Assembly: GCF_030815145.1 (NCBI RefSeq)
Contig: NZ_JAUSWJ010000001.1
Span: 3,896,501 to 3,960,500, forward strand
Source: Kaistia geumhonensis
GTDB lineage: Bacteria > Pseudomonadota > Alphaproteobacteria > Rhizobiales > Kaistiaceae
Length of the DNA stretch: 64,000 nucleotides
Direction: 5' to 3'
Position 1 is the first letter of the stretch; every line of letters starts with the position of its first letter. Positions 53,826 to 63,753 of this stretch are shown here, piece by piece. The notes below the pieces were generated by a model. It was not told the DNA's origin. It searched no databases and saw only the letters and a program-made list of their open reading frames with translations. Position numbers and translations under genes: made by a program.

Positions 53826-55183
53826 GCGACCAGCCGCTTCCCGTCGTCTTCGTCGAGGACGACGACGATCTTCGCGCCGCCACGGCGCAGACGCTCGAAC
53901 TCGCCGGCTATCGCGCGCTCGTGTTCGCCGCCGCCGAGCCGGCGCTCGCGGCGCTCGATGCGTCCTTTCCCGGCGTCGTCGTCAGCGATATCCGCATGCC
54001 GGGGCTCGGCGGCCTCGAGTTCTTCCGCCGCCTCCATCGGCTCGATCCCGACCTGCCCGTGATCCTCGTCACCGGCCATGGCGACATCGCGCTCGCGGTC
54101 GCGTCGCTGCATGAGGGTGTCTACGACTTCATCGCCAAGCCCTATCCGGCCGACCGCCTGCTCGAAGCGATCCGCCGCGCGCAGGAGAAGCGCGCCCTCG
54201 TCCTCGAGAACCGGGTTCTCAGGGCCGCAGCCGCGCGCGGGGGCGACGACATCGCCTTTCTCGGCGAGGCCGCGGCGATGCGGCGGCTGCGCGCGACCGT
54301 GCGGCAGATCGCCGATGCCGATGTCGATGTGCTCGTGGAGGGCGAGACGGGGACGGGCAAGGAGGTCGTCGCCGAGCATCTCCACCGCTGGGGCCGGCGG
54401 TCGTCGCGGGCCTTCGTGGCGCTGAATTGCGGCGGGCTGCCGGAGACGGTCATAGAGAGCGAGCTCTTCGGGCACGAGGCGGGCGCCTTCACCGGCGCGC
54501 AGAAACGCCGCGTCGGCCGCATCGAGCATTCCGACGGCGGGACGCTCTTTCTCGACGAGATCGAGTCCATGCCGCCGTCGCTGCAGGTCAAGCTCCTGCG
54601 CGTGCTTGAGACGAGGCGGGTGGAGCCACTGGGAACGAATGAGAGCCGGAAGGTCGATCTGCGCGTCGTCGCAGCGGCCAAGGTCGATCTGTCGGACCCG
54701 AAGGCGCGCGGCGACTTCCGGAGCGATCTCTACTACCGGCTGAATGTGGTGACGCTGCGCCTGCCGCCCCTGCGCGAGCGGCGCGAGGACGTGCCACTCC
54801 TGTTCGGCGCCTTCCTGCGGCGCTCGGCCGAACGCTTCGGACGGCCGCTACCCGACCTGACGGCGGAGGCGCGCGAGCATCTCGCGCGTCACGACTGGCC
54901 TGGCAATGTCCGCGAGCTGCTGCATTTCGCGGAGCGCTTCGTGCTGGGGCTCCATGGGGAGCCTTCGGTCGCGGAGGCGTCGGCAGCCCCCGACGAAGGC
55001 GGGCTCGCGGAGCAGGTCGAGCGCTTCGAGGCGGAGCTGATCCGCGCTGCGCTTCGCGAAACGAATGGCGATGTGCGCGCGACGCTCGCGCGCCTCCGCC
55101 TGCCGCGAAAGACCTTCTACGACAAGCTGAAGCGGCACGGCATCACGCGCGCCGAATTCGCCATGAGCGAGGGCGAGGACTGA
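53822..55183 (+). CDS. dctD: C4-dicarboxylate response regulator DctD
   Basis: 453 residues. Receiver (1-120, phosphoacceptor D56 in [10 protein letters not shown]), AAA+ sigma-54 activation domain (about 145-375) with Walker A GETGTGKE, the sigma-54-contact loop [15 protein letters not shown], Walker [13 protein letters not shown] and a DNA-binding Fis-type helix-turn-helix at the end ([24 protein letters not shown]). It drives dctA from the sigma-54 promoter. ATG 53822 overlaps the dctB stop (ATGA). Confidence 0.95.
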   Translation: MSDQPLPVVFVEDDDDLRAATAQTLELAGYRALVFAAAEPALAALDASFPGVVVSDIRMPGLGGLEFFRRLHRLDPDLPVILVTGHGDIALAVASLHEGVYDFIAKPYPADRLLEAIRRAQEKRALVLENRVLRAAAARGGDDIAFLGEAAAMRRLRATVRQIADADVDVLVEGETGTGKEVVAEHLHRWGRRSSRAFVALNCGGLPETVIESELFGHEAGAFTGAQKRRVGRIEHSDGGTLFLDEIESMPPSLQVKLLRVLETRRVEPLGTNESRKVDLRVVAAAKVDLSDPKARGDFRSDLYYRLNVVTLRLPPLRERREDVPLLFGAFLRRSAERFGRPLPDLTAEAREHLARHDWPGNVRELLHFAERFVLGLHGEPSVAEASAAPDEGGLAEQVERFEAELIRAALRETNGDVRATLARLRLPRKTFYDKLKRHGITRAEFAMSEGED

Positions 55184-55210
55184 GCGAGCCAGGCGCCGTG
55201 GACGTTGGCG

Positions 55211-55663
55211 TCAGGCCTTGGCTTTGCTGGCGCGCGGCTTCTTCGGAGCGCTGGACGCCGCAGCCTCGACGTCTCCGGCCCCGGCCTCCGGCGCAGCCTC
55301 GGCGGCAGCGGTCGCCTCGGCGGGAGAGGATGCGGCTTCTTCGGCGGGAGCCTCGACCGGCGCCGGTTTGGCCTTGCCGCGCGTCTTGGGGGAAGCCTTC
55401 ACCGCATCTGTCGTCGCGGCCTCGTCCTTCGCGGCGGCCTTCTTCGCCGGCGCCGGCTTCGCCTTCGCGGGCTTCGCCTTGTCCGCATTCGCGTCCGCCT
55501 TCTTCACGGCGGTCTTCTTCGCCGGCTTCGTGTCGACCGGCACGCCTTCGATCTCGGCGGCCGCCATTACCCAGTGGTCCCAGTCGCGGCCATGGGGCTG
55601 GCCCTCGGCCAGCCAGATCTCGTAAGCCCGGATTCGGATCGCCTCGTCTCTACCACCTGGCAT
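55211..55663 (-). CDS. DUF2934 protein with Lys/Ala-rich histone-like tail
   Basis: 150 residues. The N-terminus (RDEAIRIRAYEIWLAEGQPH and GRDWDHWVMAAAEIEG, about 5-38) is the DUF2934 helical domain. The remainder (45-150) is a low-complexity tail of KPAKKTAVKK, KPAKAKPAPAKKAAAKDE repeats and later acidic E/A blocks, like H1-type DNA-binding tails. A nucleoid-associated role is plausible from composition only. Convergent with dctD. Confidence 0.8.
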   Translation of the reverse strand: MPGGRDEAIRIRAYEIWLAEGQPHGRDWDHWVMAAAEIEGVPVDTKPAKKTAVKKADANADKAKPAKAKPAPAKKAAAKDEAATTDAVKASPKTRGKAKPAPVEAPAEEAASSPAEATAAAEAAPEAGAGDVEAAASSAPKKPRASKAKA

Positions 55664-55788
55664 GGGCTCTCTCCTGTTTGGTCGCCTGCAGCGCCGGCGT
55701 CATCAAACGCCATTCATTCCTCGGAGTTCCGCGGACGGGGCGAGTGTGCCACTGCTCGCGCCGATATTCGACGCCGAAATTGCACGTC

Positions 55789-56538
55789 TCAGGCGGTTTC
55801 GGCGGCCGAGTCGCGATTCCAGCGGTCGAGGAAGGCGCCGAGCCGATCGAAGGCGAGATCGACGACCACGGCGAGCAGGCCGACGACGAGCGCGCCCTGG
55901 AGGACATAGGCAGTGTTGAAGCCGCTGAGGCCGACGATGATCGGCAGGCCCAGCGTCTTGACGCCGACGGTCGATGCGATCGCCGCGGTGCCGATATTGA
56001 TGATCACCGAAGTGCGGATGCCGGCGACGATGACGGGAGCTGCCAGCGGCAGCTCGACCCTCGCGAGGATGCCGGCCGGGCTCATGCCGATGCCGCGCGC
56101 CGCCTCGCGTACGCCGGACGGAACCTGCTCGATGCCCGCGACCGTCGCTTCGGTCACAGGCAGCAAGCCGTAGAGAGCGAGCGCGATCAACGCGGGCAGC
56201 GGGCCGAAGCCGAGCAGAGGCACGGCGATGGCGAGGACCGCGATCGGTGGAAAGGTCTGGCCGGCGGCGGTCAGCGTTTCGGCGAGCGGGCGGAATGCGC
56301 GTCCGGCCGGGCGGGTCACGAACAGCGCGACCGCGACGCCAACCACCACCGAAACGACGCTCGAAACGGCGACCAGCGCGAGATGGTCGACTGTCAGCGA
56401 CAGGAAGCTGTCCTGCTCGTAGAGCGGACGCTCCTGGTCGGGAAACATCCAGCCGAAAACCGGCTTCAGCGCCGGCATGCCGAGCACGAGGGCGACGAGC
56501 GCGATCGTGGCCGGAACGAGCGGATCGATCCGTCTCAC
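55789..56538 (-). CDS. yehW: osmolyte ABC transporter permease (YehW-like)
   Basis: A 249-residue permease with the glycine betaine/OpuB layout: six or so helices, the ATPase-contact motif VREAARGIGMSPAGILARVELPLAAP and ALYGLLPVTEATVAGIEQVP. It overlaps the ATPase stop by four bases (56535-56538) and is last in the operon. The gene names yehW/Y follow the E. coli YehWXYZ system by order; the exact ligand is unproven. Confidence 0.85.
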   Translation of the reverse strand: MRRIDPLVPATIALVALVLGMPALKPVFGWMFPDQERPLYEQDSFLSLTVDHLALVAVSSVVSVVVGVAVALFVTRPAGRAFRPLAETLTAAGQTFPPIAVLAIAVPLLGFGPLPALIALALYGLLPVTEATVAGIEQVPSGVREAARGIGMSPAGILARVELPLAAPVIVAGIRTSVIINIGTAAIASTVGVKTLGLPIIVGLSGFNTAYVLQGALVVGLLAVVVDLAFDRLGAFLDRWNRDSAAETA

Positions 56539-57482
56539 GGCTTTGCGTCCGACGACGGCGGACGGACGAGGTCGGCGAGGTGGATCGAGCCGAGCGGCGT
56601 GCCGTCGCCATCGCGCACCGGCAGGCGGTCGACATTGCGCGCCACGAACAGCGAGAGCGCCTCGCGCAGGCTGGCATCGACCGGCAGCGGCTCGCCGGTC
56701 GCCACCTCGCCGCGCCGCATGCGGTCGCCGACGCGCTCGGCGGCGAGGAGGCGAAGGCCGCGATCCGACCGGCCGAGGAAGTCGGCGACGAAATCGTTGG
56801 CCGGCGCGGCGAGGATGTCGCGCGGACTGCCGGACTGCACGATGCGGCCGTGATCGAGGATGACGATCCGGCTGGCGAGACGGATCGCCTCGTCGATATC
56901 ATGAGTCACGAGGACGACGGTCGTTCCGGACGCGGCCTGGATGCGCAGCATCTCGGCCTGCAGCGTGTCGCGCGTAACGGGGTCGAGCGCGCCGAAGGGC
57001 TCGTCCATCAGGAGGACGGACGGGTTCGCCGCGAGGGCGCGGGCGACGCCGACGCGCTGCTGTTCGCCGCCAGAAAGATGGCGCGGATAGCGCGCGCGGT
57101 AGCGGACCGGATCGAGCGTCAGCATTTCGAGAAGTTCGGTGACGCGGTCGCGGATGCGCCCGCGCGGCCAGCCGAGCAGCTTCGGCACGGCGCCGATGTT
57201 CTCCTCGACCGTCCAGTGCGGAAAGAGGCCGATCGACTGGATCGCATAGCCCATGCGGCGGCGCAGTTCTTCAGGCGCGAAGGAGCGGATCTCGGTGCCC
57301 TCGAAGAGGATCCGCCCGCGATCGTGCTCGATCAGGCGGTTGATCATCTTCAGCGTCGTCGTCTTGCCCGAGCCGGAAGGGCCGATCAGGACGCAGAACT
57401 CGCCCTTCTCGACGGTGAGCGACAGGTCTTCGATGGCGGTCCAGCCGGCATAGTCCTTGCCGACATGCTCGAAGCGGATCAT
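56535..57482 (-). CDS. yehX: osmolyte ABC transporter ATPase (YehX-like)
   Basis: 315 residues: ATPase domain with Walker [18 protein letters not shown], signature [15 protein letters not shown], Walker [13 protein letters not shown], His switch VTHDIDE, then a C-terminal CBS-like region (about 235-305: [10 protein letters not shown]..., [19 protein letters not shown]). CBS tails on OpuA/OpuC-type ATPases sense ionic strength. It overlaps both permease genes by four bases. Confidence 0.9.
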   Translation of the reverse strand: MIRFEHVGKDYAGWTAIEDLSLTVEKGEFCVLIGPSGSGKTTTLKMINRLIEHDRGRILFEGTEIRSFAPEELRRRMGYAIQSIGLFPHWTVEENIGAVPKLLGWPRGRIRDRVTELLEMLTLDPVRYRARYPRHLSGGEQQRVGVARALAANPSVLLMDEPFGALDPVTRDTLQAEMLRIQAASGTTVVLVTHDIDEAIRLASRIVILDHGRIVQSGSPRDILAAPANDFVADFLGRSDRGLRLLAAERVGDRMRRGEVATGEPLPVDASLREALSLFVARNVDRLPVRDGDGTPLGSIHLADLVRPPSSDAKP

Positions 57483-58630
57483 CCGGTCCTCGCTTTCAGC
57501 ATGGCGCCGGCGAGCTTCAGCGCGAGATCGGCGAGGACAGCGATTCCGACCAGCGGCACGACGCCGAGCAGGACGAGATCGATCGCACTCGCATTGAGGC
57601 CCTGAAAGATGATGGCGCCGAGCCCGCCCGCGCCGATCAGTGCCGCGACGGCGGTCAGCCCGACCGCCTGCACCACGGTCACGCGGAGGCCTGCGACCAG
57701 CACCGGCAGCGCCAGCGGCACCTCAACGGTGCGGAAGATCTGGCCGCGGGTCATGCCGATGCCGCGGGCGGCCTCGATCGCGGCGACGGGGACGGCGGCG
57801 AGGCCGGCCGCCGTGCTCCGCACGATCGGCAGCAGCGAATAGAGCGTCAGCGCAATGATCGCGGGCGTGACGCCGATGCCGGAAATGCCGAGCCGGGCGA
57901 GCGCCGGGGCGAAGGCGACCAGCGCCGCGAGCGGTGCGATGAGCAGCCCGAACAGGGCGATCGAGGGAACGGTCTGGATGATGTTGAGCACGGCGAAGAT
58001 CGGCCGCCCGAGCTGCTGCCGCCGGTGCACGAGGAGGCCGAGCGGCAGGCCGATGGCGAGCGTGGGGACCAGCATGGCGGCGATGATCGCGAGATGCGTT
58101 GTCACCGCGGCGGCGAAGACGGCGTGGCGGTTGGCATATTCCTTCATGATCGACAGGGCGTCGATCGAGCCGCCCGCGACGAGAAGCACCGAGGGAAGCG
58201 CCATCAGCAGCGCGAGACCGATCCTCAGCGCGGGTTCGCGCGTCAGCTTTTGCAGCGCATCGGAAGCGGCGAGGGCCGCCATGACCGCGAGGATCCAGAA
58301 GGCGCCGCCGAAGGAGGTGCGCGCCGCCGGGGTCGCGGGGTCGGCCATCGAAGCGGCCACGTCGCCGGCCAGCCAGATCATGCCGGCGACCAGCGCCGAC
58401 GCGGCGATGGCGACGAGCCCGTGCGTGATCCGCCCGCCCGGCAGGAAGGGGCCGGCGACGAGAACGAGCGCCGGAGCGAAAGCCGCGCTGCGCCATCCCT
58501 CCAGTACCACGGGCCAGGGAACCGGTTGCCCGGAAAGGAGCCGGTTCGGCGCGTGGCTGAGGAAGGGAAGTGCGATCGACGCCGCGAGGGCGGCGACGAC
58601 CAGAACCAGCAGGACGGGGTTCTTGACCAC
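57479..58630 (-). CDS. yehY: osmolyte ABC transporter permease (YehY-like)
   Basis: A 383-residue permease, long for the family, with an extra N-terminal half of about six helices before the usual permease core (from about 185). The core has IIQTVPSIALFGLLIAPLAA, IALTLYSLLPIVRSTAAGLAAVP and AARGIGMTRGQIFRTVEVPLALPVL. Length and N-terminal extension match YehY. It follows the binding-protein gene after 9 bases. Confidence 0.88.
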   Translation of the reverse strand: MVKNPVLLVLVVAALAASIALPFLSHAPNRLLSGQPVPWPVVLEGWRSAAFAPALVLVAGPFLPGGRITHGLVAIAASALVAGMIWLAGDVAASMADPATPAARTSFGGAFWILAVMAALAASDALQKLTREPALRIGLALLMALPSVLLVAGGSIDALSIMKEYANRHAVFAAAVTTHLAIIAAMLVPTLAIGLPLGLLVHRRQQLGRPIFAVLNIIQTVPSIALFGLLIAPLAALVAFAPALARLGISGIGVTPAIIALTLYSLLPIVRSTAAGLAAVPVAAIEAARGIGMTRGQIFRTVEVPLALPVLVAGLRVTVVQAVGLTAVAALIGAGGLGAIIFQGLNASAIDLVLLGVVPLVGIAVLADLALKLAGAMLKARTG

Positions 58631-58639
58631 GTCGTCCGC

Positions 58640-59581
58640 TTACTTGATGAAGCCCTTCGACTTCAGGTAGTCGCTCGCGACCTGGCCGGCGTCCTGGCCC
58701 TCGACGGAGACCTTGGCGTTGAGCGACTGGAGCGTCGCCGCATCGAGGCTCGCAAAGACCGGGGCGAGGATCTCGGCGATCTTCGGATAGTCCTTCAGCG
58801 CCGCTTCGCGGATGATCGGCGCCGGCGCATAGACCGGCTGCACGCCCTTGTCGTCGGCCAGCGCGACGAGGCCGAGCGCCGCGAGCGCGCCGTCCGTGCC
58901 ATAGGCGAGCGAGCCGTTGACTCCCGAGGTCTGCTCGGCCGCGGCGCGGATGAAGGTGGTCGTGTCGCCGCCGGCCAGCGTCACGATCTGGTCGGGCCCG
59001 AGCTTGAAGCCATAGGCCGACTGGAAGGCGGGCAGGGCGGCCGGGCTTTCGACGAACTCGGCGGAGGCGGCCATCTTGAAGCTGCCGCCGCCGTTGATCC
59101 ACTTGGCGAAGTCCTCGAGCGACTTGAGGTTGTTGGCGTCCGCCACGTCCTTGCGCACCGCGATGACCCAGGTGTTGTCGGCCGGGGCCGGTGACAGCCA
59201 GACGATCTTGTTGGCGTCGTAGTCGAGAGCCTTGACCTTGTCGTAACCGGCCTTGGCGTCCTTCCAGAGCGGGTCGCTGTCGAGGGAGAAGAAGAAGGCG
59301 CCGTTGCCGGTGTATTCGGGATAGACGTCGATCTCCCCCGCGGTGATCGCGCCGCGTACGATCTTGGTGTTGCCGAGCGACACCTTGTTCACGGTCGGAA
59401 TGCCGTTCGCCTCCAGCATGTCGATGATGACATTGCCGAGAATGGCGCCTTCGGTGTCGATCTTGGAGCCGACCTTCACGGGATCGGCTGCGTGGGCCGC
59501 CGGAAGGGGCATCAGCCCCCCGGCGACGAGGACGGCGAAGGCGGCGCCAAAAAGGGCACGGCGGTCGAGGATCGCGATCAT
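58640..59581 (-). CDS. osmF: osmolyte-binding periplasmic protein (OsmF/YehZ-like)
   Basis: A 313-residue exported binding protein of the OpuAC/OsmF type. Signal peptide about 1-31 (AAHAA cut). Mature part: PVKVGSKIDTEGAILGNVIIDMLEANG, KIVRGAITAGEIDVYPEYTGNGAFFF (the YPEYTG motif is typical for quaternary-amine binders), ADNTWVIAVRKDVAD and GVNGSLAYGTDGALAALGLVALADDKG. Likely ligand glycine betaine or a related solute. First gene of the operon. The 279 bases upstream (59582-59860) contain no other gene. Confidence 0.9.
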   Translation of the reverse strand: MIAILDRRALFGAAFAVLVAGGLMPLPAAHAADPVKVGSKIDTEGAILGNVIIDMLEANGIPTVNKVSLGNTKIVRGAITAGEIDVYPEYTGNGAFFFSLDSDPLWKDAKAGYDKVKALDYDANKIVWLSPAPADNTWVIAVRKDVADANNLKSLEDFAKWINGGGSFKMAASAEFVESPAALPAFQSAYGFKLGPDQIVTLAGGDTTTFIRAAAEQTSGVNGSLAYGTDGALAALGLVALADDKGVQPVYAPAPIIREAALKDYPKIAEILAPVFASLDAATLQSLNAKVSVEGQDAGQVASDYLKSKGFIK

Positions 59582-59860
59582 CGGTTCGTTTCCTTGAGAG
59601 GGCGCCGGACGACCGGCACGGCCATGGATCGGACTTAGGGCACGTGTTGGCCCGGTCCAGGAGGCGACATCTTCCTGCTGCCGTAAATCGTACTCTATTC
59701 GTTCTGGTTCGTCACCCCGGTTTGGGGCGGCCAGGGCGCATTTTGTCGGCCACGCCGCTCGTGATGTCGTTCCGCTATGAGGACGATGGGCGGATGCCGG
59801 ACGCGGCGCAAGCTGGGCGTGGCGCCACGCCGCGCCGCCGTATAGGCTCTCTCATCTGCG

Positions 59861-62056
59861 ATGCGAAAGCGAGACCGACACTTGGCTCTCCCCGGCCCCG
59901 GACGCCCCCGTTTCCGACTTGACGTCACCCGGCTCGTCGCCCTCATGGGCCTTCTTGGCATCGTCATGACGCTTGCGGCCACCGCCTATCTCGCCTGGCG
60001 GGAGCATGAGCGGCGCTATGCGGACGCCCGCGCGCAGCTTGCGACCGAGGCCTTCTTCCTCTCCGATCATGCCAACCGCCTGTTCGAGGTGGCGCGCGCG
60101 GCCCTTGCGAGCGCCGACGCGCTGACACGCGGCCGCGAATGGGACGATATCGCCGCCGATGCCGGGCTCGCCCGCCAGTTGCGCGATCTCGCGCGCGGCA
60201 CGGCATATGTCGAGGATGTATGGCTCAACGACCCGAACGGCGACCTGCGCGCGACGAGCTTCGCCTTTCCGTCGCCGCAGTCGAACGCGTCGGATCGGGA
60301 GAACTTCAAGGCGGCCAGGCAGCCGGTCAACGAGATCTTCGTCGGCCCGCCCATCCGCGGCCGCGTCACCGGACGACCGACCTTCCTGCTCTCGAACCGA
60401 ATGGAAGGCGAGGACGGCAGATTCCGCGGCATGGCCTCGGTGACGGCCGACCTCTCCTATTTCAACGACTACTGGCGCAACATCATCCAGCCCTACGACG
60501 CCCGGGTCACGATCACCCACGCGCCGACGCTGGCGGTCCTCGCTGAATACCCACAGGGCGCGGGCACTCCCCTGACGCCGCCCGGTCTCGCCGGGAGCGT
60601 TCGCGACCTGCCGGGCGAGGGGGTCTATGCCGAGCCCGGCGGCGAGGGCCGCTTCGGCGCGTTTCGGCGTGTCGGCGACCATCCGGTCTATCTGACGGTC
60701 GACATCTCGCATGACGCCGTTGAGGCGGCGTGGAAGGCCTGGTTCGCCAATATCCTGCCGGTGCCGGCGGTCGCGATCGCGCTGTTCGGCGGCCTCACCT
60801 GGCTCGCCGTCCGCGGCTCGCGGCAGGAGCGCGCCTCGCAGGCCTCGCTCAAGGCCGCCAATGCGGAGCTTCTGCGCGCCATGAGCGAGCGCGAAAGCGC
60901 CGAGGCGCAGTTGCGGCAGATGCAGAAGATCGAGGCGATCGGCCAGCTCACCGGCGGCATCGCGCACGATTTCAACAACATGCTGGCGATCATCGTCTCC
61001 AGCCTCAGCCTGATCGAGAAGCGGCTGCAGCGCGGCGAGCTCGACATCGCGAAATATGTGAGCGCGGCGCAGGATGGCGCGAGCCGCGCGGCGGCGCTGA
61101 CGCAGCGCCTGCTCGCCTTCGCCCGCAAGCAGCCGCTCGCGCCGCAGACCGTCGATCCGAACCGCTTCGTCTCCGGCATGTCGGAAATGCTGCAGCGGAC
61201 GCTCACCGAGGCTATCCGCATCGAGACCGTGCTCGCGGCGGGGCTCTGGAAGGTGCACGTGGATCCGGCGCAGCTCGAAAACGCACTGCTCAATCTCGCC
61301 GTCAATGCGCGCGACGCCATGCCGGCCGGCGGGCGGCTGACGATCGAGACGGCAAATGCCAGCATCGACGGAAGCTACTCGGCGGCGAACTCGGACGTTC
61401 CCGCCGGGCAATATGTCATGGTCGCCGTGACTGACACCGGAACGGGCATGCCGGCCGATGTCGCCGCCCGCGCCTTCGAGCCCTTCTTCACGACGAAGGG
61501 GGTCGGCAAGGGCAGCGGGCTCGGTCTCTCGCAGGTCTACGGCTTCGTCCGCCAGTCCGGCGGGCACGTGAAGATCTATTCCGAGCCCGGGCAGGGCACG
61601 AGCATCAAGATCTACCTGCCCCGCTATTACGGCGTCGACCAGGAAGCCGACCCCGCCGGCAAGGCGTCGGTCGCGCGGCCGGAGGGCTCGCATGAGGAGG
61701 TCGTCCTCGTGGTCGAGGACGAGGCCAATGTACGCCGGCTCAGCGTCGATTCACTTCGCGAGCTCGGCTACACCGTGCTGCATGCCGATCATGCCGACAA
61801 GGCAATGGAACTGATCGAGACACAGCCGCGCATCGACCTGCTCTTCACCGACATCATCATGCCCGATGTGAACGGGCGCGAGCTTTCGGACCGCGCCCGC
61901 GCGCTGCGCCCCGCTCTCAAGGTGCTCTATGCGACCGGCTACACGCGCAACGCCGTGGTGCACAACGGATTGCTCGATCCGGGCGTCCGGCTACTCAGCA
62001 AGCCGTTCTCGATCGAACAACTCGCCGTCAGCGTGAGAGCGGCCATCGATTCATGA
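59861..62056 (+). CDS. hybrid sensor histidine kinase with receiver
   Basis: 731 residues: membrane helix (about 24-46), periplasmic dCache sensor (47-285, with YVEDVWLNDPNGDLRATSF and GPPIRGRVTGRPTFLLSNRM), second helix, coiled linker, dimerisation domain with GGIAHDFNNMLAIIVSS (His369), ATPase domain with NLAVNARDAMP, DTGTGM and GKGSGLGLSQVYGF, and a C-terminal receiver (about 615-730) with D664 in LLFTDIIMPDVNG. This is the HisKA type seen in many alphaproteobacterial orphan hybrid kinases. No partner regulator is adjacent. Confidence 0.9.
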   Translation: MRKRDRHLALPGPGRPRFRLDVTRLVALMGLLGIVMTLAATAYLAWREHERRYADARAQLATEAFFLSDHANRLFEVARAALASADALTRGREWDDIAADAGLARQLRDLARGTAYVEDVWLNDPNGDLRATSFAFPSPQSNASDRENFKAARQPVNEIFVGPPIRGRVTGRPTFLLSNRMEGEDGRFRGMASVTADLSYFNDYWRNIIQPYDARVTITHAPTLAVLAEYPQGAGTPLTPPGLAGSVRDLPGEGVYAEPGGEGRFGAFRRVGDHPVYLTVDISHDAVEAAWKAWFANILPVPAVAIALFGGLTWLAVRGSRQERASQASLKAANAELLRAMSERESAEAQLRQMQKIEAIGQLTGGIAHDFNNMLAIIVSSLSLIEKRLQRGELDIAKYVSAAQDGASRAAALTQRLLAFARKQPLAPQTVDPNRFVSGMSEMLQRTLTEAIRIETVLAAGLWKVHVDPAQLENALLNLAVNARDAMPAGGRLTIETANASIDGSYSAANSDVPAGQYVMVAVTDTGTGMPADVAARAFEPFFTTKGVGKGSGLGLSQVYGFVRQSGGHVKIYSEPGQGTSIKIYLPRYYGVDQEADPAGKASVARPEGSHEEVVLVVEDEANVRRLSVDSLRELGYTVLHADHADKAMELIETQPRIDLLFTDIIMPDVNGRELSDRARALRPALKVLYATGYTRNAVVHNGLLDPGVRLLSKPFSIEQLAVSVRAAIDS

Positions 62057-62078
62057 CCGGCGGCGGATCGGGTGCGAT

Positions 62079-63704
62079 GTGAGACGGTTGGTCGACGCAG
62101 GCTTTCTCGGCCGTCACGCCGTTTTCGGACTGTCGCTGCTGCTGGCGGCGGTGGCGCTCGCCTTCGTCCTCGCGACGGGGCGGGGCTGGGCGGCGCTGGC
62201 GCTGTTCGGCGGCTTGGGCGCGCTCGGCATTCACGATCTGCTGCAGCGGCGGCATGCGCTGCTGCGGAACTACCCGGTGATCGGGCATATCCGCTACCTC
62301 TTCGAGAATGTCCGGCCCGAGCTTCGGCAATATCTGTTCGAGGACGATCGCGACGCGCTGCCATTTTCGCGCGACCAGCGCACGCTCGTCTACCAGCGCG
62401 CCAAGAGCGAGCCCGACCAGCGCCCGTTCGGAACGCTGCTCGATGTCTATGGCCAGGGTTACGAGTTCATGGGCCATTCGGTGCGGCCGCGGCCCGTCTC
62501 CGATCCCGCCGGCTTCCGCGTCACGATCGGCAACGACCAGTGCACCGAGCCCTATGACGCTTCCGTGCTCAACATCTCGGGCATGAGCTTCGGCGCGCTG
62601 TCGGCGGCCGCGATCCGCGCGCTCAACAAGGGCGCCAGGCTCGGCGGCTTCGCCCACGACACCGGCGAGGGCAGCGTCAGCCCCTATCACGAGGAAGCGG
62701 GCGGCGATCTCGTCTGGCAGATCGCCAGCGGCTATTTCGGATGCCGCACCGCGACGGGCGCGTTCGATCCCGAGGCCTTTGCCGCGCGCGCAAGAAGTCC
62801 GCAGATCCGGATGATCGAGCTGAAGCTCAGCCAGGGTGCCAAGCCGGGCCATGGCGGCATCCTGCCGGCCGACAAGGTCTCGCCCGAGATCGCGCGTGTG
62901 CGCGGCATCGCGGTCGGCGAGGCCTGCGTCTCGCCGTCGTCGCATTCGAGCTTCGACACGCCGATCGGCATGATGCACTTTCTCGCCGAGCTCAGGCGCC
63001 TTTCAGGGGGCAAGCCGGTCGGCTTCAAGCTGGCGATCGGTCATCCCTGGCAGTTCATGAGCATCGTCAAGGCGATGCTGGCGACCGGGATCGTGCCCGA
63101 TTTCGTGGTCGTTGACGGCGCCGAGGGTGGCACGGGGGCCGCGCCCGTCGAGTTCGCCGATCATCTCGGCGTGCCGATGCGCGAGGGTCTCATCTTCGTC
63201 CACAACACGCTGGTCGGCGCCGGCCTCCGGCCCCGGATCCGCATCGGTGCCGCCGGCAAGGTCATCACGGCTTTCGACATGGCCTCGTGCCTCGCCATCG
63301 GCGCCGACTGGGTCAATATGGGCCGCGGCTTCATGTTCGCCCTCGGCTGCATCCAGTCGCTCTCGTGCCACACCAATCGCTGCCCGACCGGTGTCGCGAC
63401 GCAGGATCCGCTGCGCCAGCGCTCGCTGGTTGTCGAGGACAAGGCGGAACGGGTCGCGGCCTTCCACCGGCATACGCTGATGGCGCTCGCCGAGATGCTG
63501 GCCGCCGCCGGCCTCAGCCATCCGGGCCAACTCGGGCCGCATCATCTCGCCCGCCGCGTCACGCCGACGGAGATCCGCCTGCTGTCGCAGCTGCATGCGT
63601 TCCTGAAGCCGGGCGAACTCCTCGCGCCCGTAGCCGAGCCAGGCTTCTACCAGACGAGCTGGGCGCGGGCGCAGGCCGAGAGCTTCGACGCCATGCCGGC
63701 ATAG
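62079..63704 (+). CDS. FMN-binding glutamate synthase family protein
   Basis: 541 residues. Two N-terminal membrane helices (about 9-50) precede a TIM-barrel like the FMN domain of glutamate synthase: ISGMSFGALSAAAIRALNKGA, DTGEGSVSPYH, MIELKLSQGAKPGHGGILPADKVS, VDGAEGGTGAAPVEFADHLG and the cysteine segment IQSLSCHTNRCPTGVATQDP that in glutamate synthase binds a 3Fe-4S cluster. There is no amidotransferase domain, so it is not a complete glutamate synthase; the substrate is unknown. GTG start at 62079. Confidence 0.88.
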   Translation: MRRLVDAGFLGRHAVFGLSLLLAAVALAFVLATGRGWAALALFGGLGALGIHDLLQRRHALLRNYPVIGHIRYLFENVRPELRQYLFEDDRDALPFSRDQRTLVYQRAKSEPDQRPFGTLLDVYGQGYEFMGHSVRPRPVSDPAGFRVTIGNDQCTEPYDASVLNISGMSFGALSAAAIRALNKGARLGGFAHDTGEGSVSPYHEEAGGDLVWQIASGYFGCRTATGAFDPEAFAARARSPQIRMIELKLSQGAKPGHGGILPADKVSPEIARVRGIAVGEACVSPSSHSSFDTPIGMMHFLAELRRLSGGKPVGFKLAIGHPWQFMSIVKAMLATGIVPDFVVVDGAEGGTGAAPVEFADHLGVPMREGLIFVHNTLVGAGLRPRIRIGAAGKVITAFDMASCLAIGADWVNMGRGFMFALGCIQSLSCHTNRCPTGVATQDPLRQRSLVVEDKAERVAAFHRHTLMALAEMLAAAGLSHPGQLGPHHLARRVTPTEIRLLSQLHAFLKPGELLAPVAEPGFYQTSWARAQAESFDAMPA

Positions 63705-63753
63705 GCCGGCAGGTCCCGACGCGAGCGTCCGGTGATGCTCCGGCGAAAGGTCG

